A stretch of 53,009 bases of DNA from NCBI GenBank assembly GCA_022703505.1, contig JAKLDN010000011.1:1-53009 (forward strand), in the 5' to 3' direction. This DNA is from Spirochaetota bacterium (GTDB taxonomy: Bacteria > Spirochaetota > Spirochaetia > Treponematales > UBA12059). Below, in pieces: positions 8,638 through 17,402 of the stretch (within the stretch, counting starts at the first letter, position 1; each line of letters begins with the position of its first letter). A model generated the notes under the pieces. It saw only the letters and a list, made by a program, of their open reading frames with translations. It searched no databases and was not told the DNA's origin. The translations under genes and the position numbers were made by a program.

Positions 8638-8789
8638 ATACCTTCCCGTATCCGGGGCCTTCGGAGTCCCGACGGATTCCCAGTATATGACAGGAACCTG
8701 CCCGGGGGAATCCGCGGCCGCGCGCGCACGGCTCTCCCCGTCGATGGCGCCCGTCGATCCCGCGGGCGATTCCGGAGCCGCCCCGGGGC

Positions 8790-8818
8790 TTGGCCGGAGT
8801 CCGGGCACCGGGTACTAT
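8790..8818 (+). promoter_or_regulatory. Promoter of the single-domain GNAT gene
   Basis: TTGGCC, 17 bp, TACTAT, followed by a 22-nt leader with GGGGGAGG before the ATG at 8841. Same hexamers as the TetR promoter at 19619-19647. Confidence 0.6.
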
Positions 8819-8840
8819 TCCCCCCGGGGGGAGGATACCC

Positions 8841-9353
8841 ATGCCGAACGACGGATCGACGGGCGCTGATCCCGGAATCGTCATCATCCCGGTACGGGAC
8901 GGCCCCGGGCTCGAGGCCGCCCGGACCCTGATCCGGGAGTACCTGGCCTTCCTGGACGCGGATCTCTCGTTCCAGGACATCGACGCCGAGCTCCGGAACC
9001 TCCCGGGGAAATACGCCCCGCCCTCGGGCACCCTGCTCCTGGCCTCCGTACATAGGGACCCGGGCCCCGGAAAGCCCGCGGGCTGCGGGGCCCTCCGGGA
9101 CCTGGGTGGCGGATACTGCGAGATGAAGCGGCTCTTCGTCCGCCCGGAATACCGCGGGTACGGGATCGGTCGTGCCCTGGCGGAGCGACTCCTGGAGGAG
9201 GGCCGCGCCCTCGGCTACCGGGCCATGCGCCTGGACACCCTGGACCGCCTGGGGGAGGCGGTGGCTCTCTACCGGGCCCTGGGCTTCCGGCCCATACCCC
9301 CCTACTGCGAAAATCCCCTGCCCGGGGCGATGTTCTGGGAGAGGGACCTGTAG
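8841..9353 (+). CDS. GNAT family N-acetyltransferase
   Basis: A 170-residue single-domain GNAT protein. The acetyl-CoA loop is [40 protein letters not shown] and the last strand (FWERDL) complete the fold. The ATG at 8841 has GGAGG 7 nt upstream. It is divergent from the tandem GNAT gene. The C-terminal pattern ([17 protein letters not shown]) resembles small GNATs of the YsnE/PhnO-like type that act on small amines or amino acids, but no substrate can be assigned. Confidence 0.88.
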   Translation: MPNDGSTGADPGIVIIPVRDGPGLEAARTLIREYLAFLDADLSFQDIDAELRNLPGKYAPPSGTLLLASVHRDPGPGKPAGCGALRDLGGGYCEMKRLFVRPEYRGYGIGRALAERLLEEGRALGYRAMRLDTLDRLGEAVALYRALGFRPIPPYCENPLPGAMFWERDL

Positions 9354-9420
9354 AAGGTCGAAGCCGACGGAACCGGCGGGCCGCACGACCGAACTTCTAT
9401 CATTCTTCGAGAATCGAGCG

Positions 9421-9426
9421 TACTAT
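9421..9426 (+). promoter_or_regulatory. -10 box of the NMT1-kinase gene (leaderless)
   Basis: TACTAT, 6 nt before the ATG at 9433. I see no good -35 box and no Shine-Dalgarno sequence. Confidence 0.4.
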
Positions 9427-9432
9427 CTGACC

Positions 9433-11217
9433 ATGAAACGGTTCGGGGCGACTCTCCTGGTCATCCTGCTGGCGGTCCCGCGGATCCTCCCGCAGGCACA
9501 AGCCCTCGATCCCGTGCGCCTCCAGCTCAAGTGGCACCATCAGTTCCAGTTCGCGGGGTACTACGCGGCCAAGGAGAAGGGGTTCTACGCGGAAGCCGGC
9601 CTGGACGTGACCCTGCTGGAAGGCGATCCCGACGTATCCTATACCGACGAAGTGGTGTCGGGTGCCGCGGATTACGGGGTCAACAACACGGACCTCCTGA
9701 TCGACCGGAGCAAGGGCAAGCCGGTGGTTGTCCTGGCTGCCGTGTTCCAACACTCCCCCACCGTCCTCCTGACCCTGAAGGGCAGGGGATTCGAGGTGCC
9801 CTCCGATTTTGCGGGACGCTCGGTGATGATCGTTCCGGGTGCCGAGGCGGAAGTGACCTCCATGTTCCGGTACGAATCCATCCCGTTGGAGGCCGTCCGG
9901 TTCCGGCCCCACTCTTGGGACCTGGATGATCTCCTGTCCGGCCGAGTGGACGCCGTCACGGCGTATATCACCAACGAACCGATCATCCTGAAAGCATCGG
10001 GCATAGACTACACCCTAATCCGCCCCCTCACCTACGGCATCGACTTCTACGGGGACTGCCTGTTCACGACGGAATCCGAGGTCCGGCGGCGTCCCGGGCG
10101 CGTCAAGGCGTTCCTGGAGGCCAGCGTCCGGGGCTGGGACTACGCGATGCACAATCCCGAGGAGATCTGCGACCTGATCCTGGCCAAGTACTCGACCCGC
10201 AAACCGAGGGACGTCCTGCTCCAAGAGGCCGAGGCCATGCGGGAGCTCATCCTGCCCGACCTCGTACCCATCGGATTCATGAATCCCGGACGATGGAAGC
10301 ACATCGGGGACACCTTCGCGTCCCTGGGAAGCCTTCCGGCCGACTACTCCCTGGAGGGCTTCCTGTTCGATCCGCGGGCGCCGCGCCTGGACCCCCGGGT
10401 GATCCAGGCGGGTCTGGTCTTCGCGGGGCTGGCCCTGTTCGCGGCGCTGGCCTACATCCTGGCCCTCCGATCCTTCAACCGCCTTCTGGCCTTCAAGGTC
10501 GAGACACGAACCGCCATTCTCCGAGAGACGAACCGCCTGTTGGAGCAGGAGATCCTGCGAGGGGCGGAACGGGAGAAACGTCTGGCCGCCTCGCTCTCGG
10601 AAAAGGAGGTGCTCCTTCGGGAGATCCACCACCGGGTCAAGAACAACCTGCAGATCATCGTGAGCATCCTCAACCTCCAGGCCGAGAAGGGCGACGAGGT
10701 CTTCCTCCGGGACCTCCGCAGCCGTGTGGTGGGCATGGCCCTGGTCCATGAGCACCTCTACTCCGGCGCGGATCTGGGTCGGGTGGACATGGGTCAGTAC
10801 ATGGGGGACTTGGTTTCGGACATCGCGGCGTCCTATTCCCGGCCGGACCTCTCCATCCGGACCGACGTGAGGGTTGCCGACGTCTCCCTCTCCATCGACC
10901 AGGCCGTCTCCCTGGGACTCATCGTCGCGGAGCTCGTGTCCAACAGCATGAAGCACGCCTTCACGGGTCGGCGATCCGGTTCCATCGAGCTCGCGCTCGG
11001 GCGGGAGGACGGATCGTACGTCCTGTCGATCGGGGACGACGGACCGATCGCGGAGACGGGTCCCCAGTCCGCCTCGGCGGGCTCCGCCGCCCGCGAGGGA
11101 CTCGGCCTGCGCCTCGTGGAAGCCCTGGCCGCCCAGCTCCGGGGAGACCTGTCGGTCGACCGGACCCGGGGGTACCGGACGAGCTTGAGGTTTCCGGCCG
11201 CCCTGAACGGGACATAG
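9433..11217 (+). CDS. NMT1/THI5-like periplasmic sensor fused to HisKA_2 histidine kinase
   Basis: A 594-residue one-pass receptor kinase. A signal peptide ([20 protein letters not shown]) leads to an NMT1/THI5-like solute-binding domain with the family hallmark [20 protein letters not shown] and [17 protein letters not shown] (about residues 36-70). A transmembrane helix lies at about 322-347 ([20 protein letters not shown]). A short coiled coil follows, then a HisKA_2 dimerisation domain with the phospho-acceptor in [14 protein letters not shown] (about 400) and an HATPase_c domain ([32 protein letters not shown]). NMT1 domains bind pyrimidine precursors of thiamin or similar ligands in transporters; here the domain would sense rather than import. 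No response regulator or transporter is next to it. Confidence 0.9.
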   Translation: MKRFGATLLVILLAVPRILPQAQALDPVRLQLKWHHQFQFAGYYAAKEKGFYAEAGLDVTLLEGDPDVSYTDEVVSGAADYGVNNTDLLIDRSKGKPVVVLAAVFQHSPTVLLTLKGRGFEVPSDFAGRSVMIVPGAEAEVTSMFRYESIPLEAVRFRPHSWDLDDLLSGRVDAVTAYITNEPIILKASGIDYTLIRPLTYGIDFYGDCLFTTESEVRRRPGRVKAFLEASVRGWDYAMHNPEEICDLILAKYSTRKPRDVLLQEAEAMRELILPDLVPIGFMNPGRWKHIGDTFASLGSLPADYSLEGFLFDPRAPRLDPRVIQAGLVFAGLALFAALAYILALRSFNRLLAFKVETRTAILRETNRLLEQEILRGAEREKRLAASLSEKEVLLREIHHRVKNNLQIIVSILNLQAEKGDEVFLRDLRSRVVGMALVHEHLYSGADLGRVDMGQYMGDLVSDIAASYSRPDLSIRTDVRVADVSLSIDQAVSLGLIVAELVSNSMKHAFTGRRSGSIELALGREDGSYVLSIGDDGPIAETGPQSASAGSAAREGLGLRLVEALAAQLRGDLSVDRTRGYRTSLRFPAALNGT

Positions 11218-11302
11218 GAAGCGTAGGGCATGTCCGGAGAATGCCTAAGCCAAACTTCAGGATAATCGCGGGCACCCGGCCGGCCCGGGGTTCGGTGGAG
11301 GC

Positions 11303-11332
11303 TTGACGAATTTTATGTAATATGTTACCTAT
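11303..11332 (+). promoter_or_regulatory. MarR promoter with internal operator palindrome
   Basis: TTGACG at 11303-11308 and a weak -10 (ACCTAT, 11327-11332). Between them GTAATATGTTAC (11317-11328) has GTAA/TTAC arms, extendable to ATGTAA/TTACCT with one mismatch. A palindrome between -35 and -10 just before a MarR gene fits autorepression. Confidence 0.5.
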
Positions 11333-11338
11333 TTCCCC

Positions 11339-11806
11339 ATTGGAATCCAAGAAACAGCCCGGGCTGAGAGCTTCGCCCTCCTCATCGACCTGGGCACGAA
11401 ACTGCAGGTCCTGGTGGACCGGCACCTCGCGCCCTCGGGCTTCACCACGCGACAGTGGTTCCTGTGCCTCGTCCTGGAGCAGGCCGGCCGGAGCCTGAGC
11501 CTCCGGGAAACAGCCCTGCGGATGGGGACCAGCCACCAGAACGCCAAGCAACTGGCCCTCAAGCTGGAGCGCAAGGGATACCTGCGGATCGAGCGGGACC
11601 CGGAGGACGCGCGCGCCCTCCGGCTCTCCCTGACCGAAGCCTGCAGGGCCTTCTGGGCCCGAAGGAAGGACCGGGACCGGGAAATCCTGGAAGCGGTCTT
11701 CCGGGGCTTGCCCGCCCCGGACCTCGACGCCCTGCACCGCGCCCTCAAACGTCTCGATCTGGACGTCCACACCCTGCTGGCGGACGACAGCCTTCCGTTC
11801 TTATAA
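11339..11806 (+). CDS. MarR-family transcriptional regulator (probable ATT start)
   Basis: A winged-helix regulator of about 155 residues. The recognisable fold starts at ESFALLIDLGTKLQVLVDRH (dimerisation helix), then TTRQWFLCLVLEQAG, the recognition region SLRETALRMGTSHQNAKQLA, a wing (KGYLRIERDPEDARALRLSL) and the C-terminal helices. The only conventional start in frame is a GTG at 11414, which would delete the first helix. Coding similarity extends upstream to an in-frame stop at 11318, and no ATG, GTG or TTG lies in between. ATT at 11339, 6 nt after a -10-like box, is the most likely start. It is followed after 9 bp by a membrane-protein gene it probably controls. Confidence 0.72.
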   Translation: MGIQETARAESFALLIDLGTKLQVLVDRHLAPSGFTTRQWFLCLVLEQAGRSLSLRETALRMGTSHQNAKQLALKLERKGYLRIERDPEDARALRLSLTEACRAFWARRKDRDREILEAVFRGLPAPDLDALHRALKRLDLDVHTLLADDSLPFL

Positions 11807-11815
11807 GGAGAAATC

Positions 11816-12682
11816 ATGAAGCCCGTCACGAACACCCAGAAGGCTTTAGCCCTGGGCATCGCCGTCCTCTCGCTCTTCGCCTGCCTGGCGGGTCTGGCCC
11901 CGGGAACCCCGCGGCCGGATTCCCCGGCCGCCTTCACCTCGATCCGGGGTGAGCGGGTGGAACTCCAAGGCACGGGGCTCTACCGGCTAGATTCGGTATC
12001 CTTCGCCGCCCAGGCCAAAGCCCAGGACCTGGTGACCCTTTTGTTGGGAATCCCCCTCCTGGGGATCTCCCTGGTCCTCGCCGTCCGGGGCAGTCTGAGG
12101 GCGGGGGTCCTGCTGGCTGGCACCTTCGGATATTTTACCTATACCTACGCGACCTACGCCTTCGGGCTCCAGTACAATCCCCTCTTCCTGGTCTACATCG
12201 CGCTTTTCGGGTCATCCGTCTTCGGACTGATCCTTTCCCTGGCCGGCCTGGACACCGTGAGGATCCGGGAGGGATTCCGGGGCCCCCGGGTACGGAAGGC
12301 GGCCGTCGGCTTCGACTTCCTCGCGGGAACCCTGATCTTCCTCATGTGGATGGCGCGGCTCCTGCCCAACATCCTGGCCGGTACGGACACCACCTTCATC
12401 GAGCACTACACGACCCTGCCCATCCAGGTGATGGACCTGGGGTTCGTCGTCCCCCTGGCCCTGGTCTCCGGAGTGAATCTGGCCCGGGACCGGCCCCTGG
12501 GGTACCTGCTGACCGGGCTCTTCCTCATGAAGGGCGTCACCCTGGGCTTGGCGGTCGGAGCCATGATCCTGTGGTCCGTCGTCGCGGGCCTCCCGGTCTC
12601 TCCCGCGGAAACCGCGGTCTTCGCGGTGATCATCGGGGCGGGGGTCGGCCTGGGCGCGGCCTGGCTGGGGGCGATCCGGTAG
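11816..12682 (+). CDS. Multi-pass integral membrane protein of unknown function
   Basis: A 288-residue hydrophobic protein with about seven predicted membrane helices (for example ALALGIAVLSLFACLAGLAP, LVTLLLGIPLLGISLVLAV, LVYIALFGSSVFGLILSLAG, ETAVFAVIIGAGVGLGAAW). Between helix 1 and 2 lies an exterior loop of about 50 residues. I recognise no enzymatic motif. The ATG has AAGGAG 6 nt upstream and follows the MarR stop by 9 bp, so the two form an operon and the protein is likely a MarR-controlled stress or transport membrane protein. Function is open. Confidence 0.8.
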   Translation: MKPVTNTQKALALGIAVLSLFACLAGLAPGTPRPDSPAAFTSIRGERVELQGTGLYRLDSVSFAAQAKAQDLVTLLLGIPLLGISLVLAVRGSLRAGVLLAGTFGYFTYTYATYAFGLQYNPLFLVYIALFGSSVFGLILSLAGLDTVRIREGFRGPRVRKAAVGFDFLAGTLIFLMWMARLLPNILAGTDTTFIEHYTTLPIQVMDLGFVVPLALVSGVNLARDRPLGYLLTGLFLMKGVTLGLAVGAMILWSVVAGLPVSPAETAVFAVIIGAGVGLGAAWLGAIR

Positions 12683-12743
12683 AATTCCCCGGCGGGGATC
12701 CATAATCCTCCCGATCGGATTCGAATCCCGTCCCTCCCCGCGC

Positions 12744-12749
12744 TACACT
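12744..12749 (+). promoter_or_regulatory. -10 box of the hydrolase-SDR operon (leaderless)
   Basis: TACACT ends 6 nt before the ATG at 12756. No convincing -35 box and no Shine-Dalgarno sequence. Confidence 0.4.
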
Positions 12750-12755
12750 CTCCGC

Positions 12756-13757
12756 ATGCGCAATCGTCTACACCGCGGCCGGATCGCCGCGGCCGGCTTG
12801 GCGGCCTCCCTCCTGGGGGCCTTCGGTCTCGCCGCCTGCGTAGCCCCGGCGCCGCGAGGCGGCCCTTCGACCGCGGAGGAGGCCGTCGCTACGGCCGACG
12901 GAGCCTGGATCGCCGCCCGGGACGGGGTCCTCCTGCGGGTCCACGCCTGGGAACCGGCCGGCGCCGCCCGGGGGATCCTGCTCCTGGTGCCCGGGGTCAC
13001 GGGCCTGGATACCCGGATGGAAGCGCCCGTGACGGAACCCCTGGCGGCCGCGGGCTTCGCGGTCTTCGCCCTGGAACCCCGGGGGACCGGGGAGTCCGGG
13101 GGCCCCCGGGGCTACGCCGGAAACGCTTCCCTCATCCTGGACGACCTGGGCAGCTTCGCCGCCTGGGGCCGGGAACGGGCCGGCCAAGGCGGAACCGCGG
13201 AGGGCCTCCCGGTCTTCCTCTTCGGCCACAGCATGGGGGGGACCTTCGCCCTGGCCCTGGCCGCGGAGATGGAGACGCCGCCCGCGGGCCTCGTCCTGGT
13301 CAACCCGGCGTACAAGTACCGGCCCCTCAAGGGAGCCACCCCCGGCTTCGGGGACTACCTGCGCTTCGCGGTCCATTGGATCTTCGCCCCCCGGAAGCCC
13401 GTGGTGGATATGGGGGGAGATCCGTCCCTCCTCGAGGATCCCGACGACCGGGCGGAGGCGGTTGAGCGGAAGGCCAGCCCCGCGGTCCAGGGCTTCCAGT
13501 CCATGGCCTCCATGACCGCGGCCCGGAAGATCATGACCGCGGCGCCCCGGAACGCCGCCCGCCTCTCCGCCCCGGGCCTGATCGTGGAGGGAAAGCGGGA
13601 CCTCCTGATCGACCCCGCGGGCACGGACGAGATCTCCGCGGCCTGGGGCGGCCGGGGTGCCGAGCGGATCCGGGTGGATGGGGCCCACGGCCGGAGCTCG
13701 GCCCTGGCCGGGATGGAAACGATTCTCAGGTGGCTGGCGGAGGAGGCGGGACGATGA
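12756..13757 (+). CDS. Alpha/beta-hydrolase lipoprotein, lysophospholipase-like
   Basis: A 333-residue exported hydrolase. A signal peptide ends in the lipobox LAAC (about residues 25-28), so the protein should be membrane-anchored. The catalytic set is visible: nucleophile elbow GHSMGG (about 163-168), acid in VEGKRDLLID (about 275) and histidine in DGAHGRSS (about 308). The region EPRGTGESGGPRGYAGN matches monoacylglycerol lipase/lysophospholipase-type hydrolases (Hydrolase_4), which release fatty acids from glycerolipids. Its stop overlaps the SDR start (ATGA), so the two are coupled. The natural ester substrate is unknown. Confidence 0.87.
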   Translation: MRNRLHRGRIAAAGLAASLLGAFGLAACVAPAPRGGPSTAEEAVATADGAWIAARDGVLLRVHAWEPAGAARGILLLVPGVTGLDTRMEAPVTEPLAAAGFAVFALEPRGTGESGGPRGYAGNASLILDDLGSFAAWGRERAGQGGTAEGLPVFLFGHSMGGTFALALAAEMETPPAGLVLVNPAYKYRPLKGATPGFGDYLRFAVHWIFAPRKPVVDMGGDPSLLEDPDDRAEAVERKASPAVQGFQSMASMTAARKIMTAAPRNAARLSAPGLIVEGKRDLLIDPAGTDEISAAWGGRGAERIRVDGAHGRSSALAGMETILRWLAEEAGR

Positions 13758-14602
13758 GGGGCACGGAGCTGGACGGGAAGGTGGCCGTGGTCACGGGAGG
13801 CGGGTCCGGGATCGGCCGGGCCCTCTGCGGGGAGCTGGCCCGGCGGGGAGCCCGGGTGGTCGACACGGCGGGGGCCGAGGAGACCGCGGCCGGTATCCGG
13901 GCCGGGGCCGCCGGGCCGGAGGCCGGGCCGAGGGCGCTCGCACGCCGGGTGGACGTCACAGACCCCGGGGACGTGGAAGCCCTGATGGCGGAGACCGTCC
14001 GGGATTTCGGCCGGATCGATTTCCTCTTCAACAACGCCGGGGTATCCGCCAACGGGGAGTTCCAGGACATCGGCCCGGAGCACTGGAAGCGGATCCTGGA
14101 CGTGAACCTCTGGGGGGTCGTCCACGGGTGCCGGGCGGCCTACCCCCGCATGGTCCGCCAGGGCTTCGGCCACATCGTCAACACTGCCTCCCTGGCGGGG
14201 CTCATACCCGGCAGCCTCACATCCGCCTATTCCGCCAGCAAGCACGCCGTGGTGGGCCTGTCCCTGACCCTCCGCGCCGAGGCCCGAACCCGGGGCGTCC
14301 GGGTGACCGCCCTCTGCCCGGGCTACATCCGGACCCCCATCCTCAAGACGACCCCGACCTTGAGCCCCTACATGGATTCCCCGAGGAACCGGGAGATGAA
14401 CGAGGGCCTGCGCTTCCCCGGCCCCGAAGGCTGCGCCCCGGCCATGGTCCGGGGCGTCCTGCGGAACAAGGCCGTCGTGATCGCGCCCGCATCCCAGGCG
14501 ATCTACTGGCTGCTCTACCGATTGGCCCCGGCCCTCCTGCCCTGGGCGGGCTCCAAGATCGTGGAGACGATGCGGAGGAACGCCGAGGCGGACGGGAGGT
14601 AG
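13754..14602 (+). CDS. Short-chain dehydrogenase/reductase
   Basis: A 282-residue classical SDR. It has the cofactor motif TGGGSGIGRA (about residues 14-23), NNAG (about 97), the catalytic Ser in NTASLAG and YSASK (Tyr and Lys of the active site, about 159-163). After the cofactor strand the sequence carries no clear NADP-specific basic cluster, so coenzyme choice is unclear. The C-terminal part (IYWLLYRLAPALLPWAGSKI) is hydrophobic and may contact the membrane. Coupling with a lipoprotein lipase-like gene suggests lipid or fatty-acyl metabolism; this is inference from position. Confidence 0.9.
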   Translation: MRGTELDGKVAVVTGGGSGIGRALCGELARRGARVVDTAGAEETAAGIRAGAAGPEAGPRALARRVDVTDPGDVEALMAETVRDFGRIDFLFNNAGVSANGEFQDIGPEHWKRILDVNLWGVVHGCRAAYPRMVRQGFGHIVNTASLAGLIPGSLTSAYSASKHAVVGLSLTLRAEARTRGVRVTALCPGYIRTPILKTTPTLSPYMDSPRNREMNEGLRFPGPEGCAPAMVRGVLRNKAVVIAPASQAIYWLLYRLAPALLPWAGSKIVETMRRNAEADGR

Positions 14603-14632
14603 CGTTCCGGCGGGGATGAACCGGGTTTCCCT

Positions 14633-14680
14633 CCGATCCGGGAAAGGATCGGGCATCCCCCCTGGAGCACGGAATGCTCC
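14633..14680. terminator. Two short hairpins between convergent genes
   Basis: CCGATCC-GGGAAA-GGATCGG (14633-14652) and GGAGCA-CGGAA-TGCTCC (14664-14680). They lie between the convergent SDR and barrel genes. No T-tract follows either arm, so terminator function is weakly supported. Confidence 0.35.
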
Positions 14681-14704
14681 GCCGGTCCCCGCCGCCCATC
14701 GGAC

Positions 14705-15448
14705 CTATCTCCCCCCGGACATATCGTACCAGTCGTTCACCGGCGTCTTCTGGGTTTCGACGAACCGGGCGCCCTGGGGCAGGAAGTACTTGAGGCCGAG
14801 GGTGAAGGCGAAACGTCCCCGGACCTCGTCGAGCAGGGGCACTCCGGGATCGTAGGGATCCCCGAAGGCGTCGCGGACCCGCCGGATGACGCCCAGACGG
14901 AATCCGGCCTCCGCGTAGGGGGCCAGAAGCTCCGACACCCGGTAATACGCGCGGACCTTGGGCTCCAGCCAGAGTTGGAACGACAGACTGTGATCGGATT
15001 CCCGGACGTCGTCGGACACCCCGGGAAGGCCGGGCCAGATCCCGACTCCCAGTTCCGCCCCAACGCCCAGGATCCAGGAGCTCCCCAGGGGGAAGTACCA
15101 GGAGGGCTCGAAGCCGAGTCCCAGGAACAGGTCACGGCTGATACTTTCCTGCAGGCTGGAGTTCAGAGTATGCCGGGAGTACAGGAGCATCGACGGGCGG
15201 AGGGCCAGGGAGAACCGGTCGGCCAGGAACCGGCCGACGCTTATGGACGCCTCCGTGATCTGGAGATACTCTCCCTTCTCCTCCTCCGTGACATCTCCCG
15301 CGAAAATGGGGTAGTCGGGATTATGGGAGAACTTGACCGTGCCCCCGAACTCCCAGCCCCCCGCGGCCAGGGGATCGGGCGCCTGGGCGAAGGCCGCGGC
15401 GGAAACCGCGATCAGGGCCAGGACCATCCAAAGACCTTTGTTGCGCAT
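14705..15448 (-). CDS. Predicted outer-membrane beta-barrel protein
   Basis: A 247-residue exported protein. It starts with a typical signal peptide (MRNKGLWMVLALIAVSAAAF, cut after AQA). The rest alternates polar and hydrophobic residues with aromatic girdles (FGGTVKFSHN, YLQITEASISVGRFLADRFS, LFLGLGFEPSWYFPLG, FAFTLGLKYFLPQG), the pattern of an 8-stranded outer-membrane barrel. The ATG is backed by GGAGG 5 nt upstream. It shares a 25-bp upstream block with the neighbouring lipoprotein gene and is likely controlled with it by the LuxR regulator. No enzyme motif seen; role unknown. Confidence 0.8.
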   Translation of the reverse strand: MRNKGLWMVLALIAVSAAAFAQAPDPLAAGGWEFGGTVKFSHNPDYPIFAGDVTEEEKGEYLQITEASISVGRFLADRFSLALRPSMLLYSRHTLNSSLQESISRDLFLGLGFEPSWYFPLGSSWILGVGAELGVGIWPGLPGVSDDVRESDHSLSFQLWLEPKVRAYYRVSELLAPYAEAGFRLGVIRRVRDAFGDPYDPGVPLLDEVRGRFAFTLGLKYFLPQGARFVETQKTPVNDWYDMSGGR

Positions 15449-15513
15449 ACAACCTCCGCATGAATGATGGGATCGAGATCGTTCCCACATCCTGCGGGGG
15501 ATGTTCGAGAAAG

Positions 15514-15538
15514 GCCATCACCCGAAAGGGGTTAGGCC
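15514..15538 (-). promoter_or_regulatory. LuxR-type operator upstream of the barrel gene
   Basis: A 25-bp block identical at 23 positions to 17403-17427; both differences fall in the 5-bp centre. On the coding strand it is an inverted repeat TAACCC-N5-GGGTGA. It lies 65 bp upstream of the barrel ATG and 20 nt before a -10-like CAGGAT, about where a class II activator binds. Confidence 0.65.
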
Positions 15539-15597
15539 GAGGGGCTCAGCCCGCGGCGGGAGGACGCCGGGGCAATCACGGCGATCCCGCCGCTACA

Positions 15598-17340
15598 TCA
15601 CCGGCACGACACCTCGTTCGAGTACGCGGAATACTGCAGGACCCCGCCGCCGATGTCCCGGTATCCCCGGACCCGGTATTTGTACGCCTTCGTGTTATCC
15701 GGCCGGGTATCGGTATGATCCAATACCCATTGGCTTACATTCCAGCTCTTGGCTCCGATCAGAGCGGAACCGACCTCCGACCACAGCCCGGTATCGGGGT
15801 TGTATCGCTCCGCCTTGTACCCGTGGACTCCCCCGTCCGACAGCTGGTATATCCGTACCGTCGACTGCCAGGGCGCGGCCATGGTGTAGGAGTAAAGCTG
15901 CAGCGCGGGAGTCCCGATCTCCGTCCGCGCCGTCGTCGTCGCGGGAGCGGACGTGCCTCCGGCGTTTCGGGCGGTGATGCGGAACGCGTACTCGCCCAAG
16001 GACTCGGGGATCCAGACCACCGTGCCGGTCTTGCCGGACGGATAGTACTGGGCGAAGGAGATGTTTGCCTGTCTGGATCCGGGGATGCCGGTGGCCCCGA
16101 CGACATACCTCCACGCGCCGTCGACGAACACTTCGATGTCGAACCATCCCAGGTTGATCCCGCTGTGCGACCATGCCGCGGGATCGATGTCGTATCTCCA
16201 CCCCGCCGAATCCCAGCCTCGTGCGGCCAGATTCACGCTGAAGCCTGTCGGGGCCGCCGGCGGATTCACCGTATACGTTTGGGACGCGATGTCGCTGTTC
16301 GCCCAGCCGGGCCGGGTCGCCATGACCTTCACGGTCACGGGCGACATATCCACGGAATAGGAACCGCCGGACGCGGAGGTCCCCGTCGGGTCGGACCCGT
16401 CGACGGTGTACCGGTATGTCACTCCGGAGGTCGCGCATCCGAACGTGACCGCGGCGGCGTGGGACACGATCCCGGATCCGGGCGCGAGGGTGGGAGCGGC
16501 GACCTTGGGAGTATAGGCGGCGGTGGCGACGCCGCTCGAGGTCCACCCGGCCTTCACGGCGATGACCTTCAGGGTGACCGGATCGTTGACCTGGATGCCC
16601 GTCGCGCTCGGGGAACCCGTCGTCGGCGTCGTTCCGTTCGTCGTGTAGTGGTAGGTCACTCCCGCGACAGGACTGGAAAAGCTCACCGTCGATCCGCCCT
16701 CCACGGTACCCGCCGCCGGGCTCAGCCCGGGAGCCGGCAGCCGCGGAGCGTAGGTCGCGACCGCGACGGGGCTGTCCGCCATGCCCGCCTTCACCGCCAG
16801 CAGCTTCAGCGTCACGGGCCCGTCGACCTGGTAGGACGAAACGGAGGGGGAGCCCGTCGTCGGATCGGTCCCGTCCGTCGTGCAGTGGTACGTCACCCCG
16901 CTCGTGGCGCAGGAAAACGTGACGACCGTGCCCGGGTCGACAGCGCCCGGCGCCGGGGAGAACTGCGGCGTAGAAACCTGGCTGTAATCGATGGTGTAGG
17001 TCGCGTCCGCCGCGTCACTGTCGCTCATCCCGGACATGCGGGCGAAGGCGCGGATCGTCATCGTGGTGCCGTTCCCGGCGATCGCGATCGGTACGGTGTA
17101 CAGGGTCGAGGATCCGCCGGGAGCCGAGCCGTCCGTGGTGTACCGGATCTCGGCTCCGCCGGTAGCGGAGGAGATTTCGACCGACTGGTCCTCCGAGAAG
17201 GTTCCGGGGCTCGGAGTGAAGGTGGGTGCGGCGACCTGCTCGAGGGTGGGATCCTCTCCACCCGCGCCCGCCGCGGCGCACCCCGCCAGCATCCCGGCGG
17301 CGGCTAGGAAGGCGAGGACGGCGAAATTCCGGAATCGCAT
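15598..17340 (-). CDS. Lipoprotein with tandem chitobiase-type (CHB_HEX_C) beta repeats
   Basis: A 580-residue surface lipoprotein. The signal peptide ends in the lipobox LAGC (about 18-21). Four similar domains of about 80 residues follow, each with APTFTPSPGTF-like start, an IRYTTDGSAP / TYHCTTDGTDP / TYHYTTNGTTP / TYRYTVDGSDP core and a VTLKVIAVKAG end: the chitobiase/hexosaminidase C-terminal repeat. After about residue 355 comes a fibronectin-III-like part (APTGFSVNL) and a Trp/Tyr-rich C-terminal domain that I do not recognise. Such repeats are extracellular modules for display or glycan contact. GGAGG precedes the ATG. Its upstream region carries the operator shared with the barrel gene. 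Confidence 0.88.
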   Translation of the reverse strand: MRFRNFAVLAFLAAAGMLAGCAAAGAGGEDPTLEQVAAPTFTPSPGTFSEDQSVEISSATGGAEIRYTTDGSAPGGSSTLYTVPIAIAGNGTTMTIRAFARMSGMSDSDAADATYTIDYSQVSTPQFSPAPGAVDPGTVVTFSCATSGVTYHCTTDGTDPTTGSPSVSSYQVDGPVTLKLLAVKAGMADSPVAVATYAPRLPAPGLSPAAGTVEGGSTVSFSSPVAGVTYHYTTNGTTPTTGSPSATGIQVNDPVTLKVIAVKAGWTSSGVATAAYTPKVAAPTLAPGSGIVSHAAAVTFGCATSGVTYRYTVDGSDPTGTSASGGSYSVDMSPVTVKVMATRPGWANSDIASQTYTVNPPAAPTGFSVNLAARGWDSAGWRYDIDPAAWSHSGINLGWFDIEVFVDGAWRYVVGATGIPGSRQANISFAQYYPSGKTGTVVWIPESLGEYAFRITARNAGGTSAPATTTARTEIGTPALQLYSYTMAAPWQSTVRIYQLSDGGVHGYKAERYNPDTGLWSEVGSALIGAKSWNVSQWVLDHTDTRPDNTKAYKYRVRGYRDIGGGVLQYSAYSNEVSCR

Positions 17341-17402
17341 GGGTACCTCCGATGATTATGGATCGACGGGTACCCGATCCTAGGCATGGAAGTATTGGAC
17401 GC

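Noticed and set aside
11414-11806. MarR start at GTG 11414.
   Set aside because: It removes the first dimerisation helix (FALLIDLGTKLQ), which is clearly present upstream in frame.
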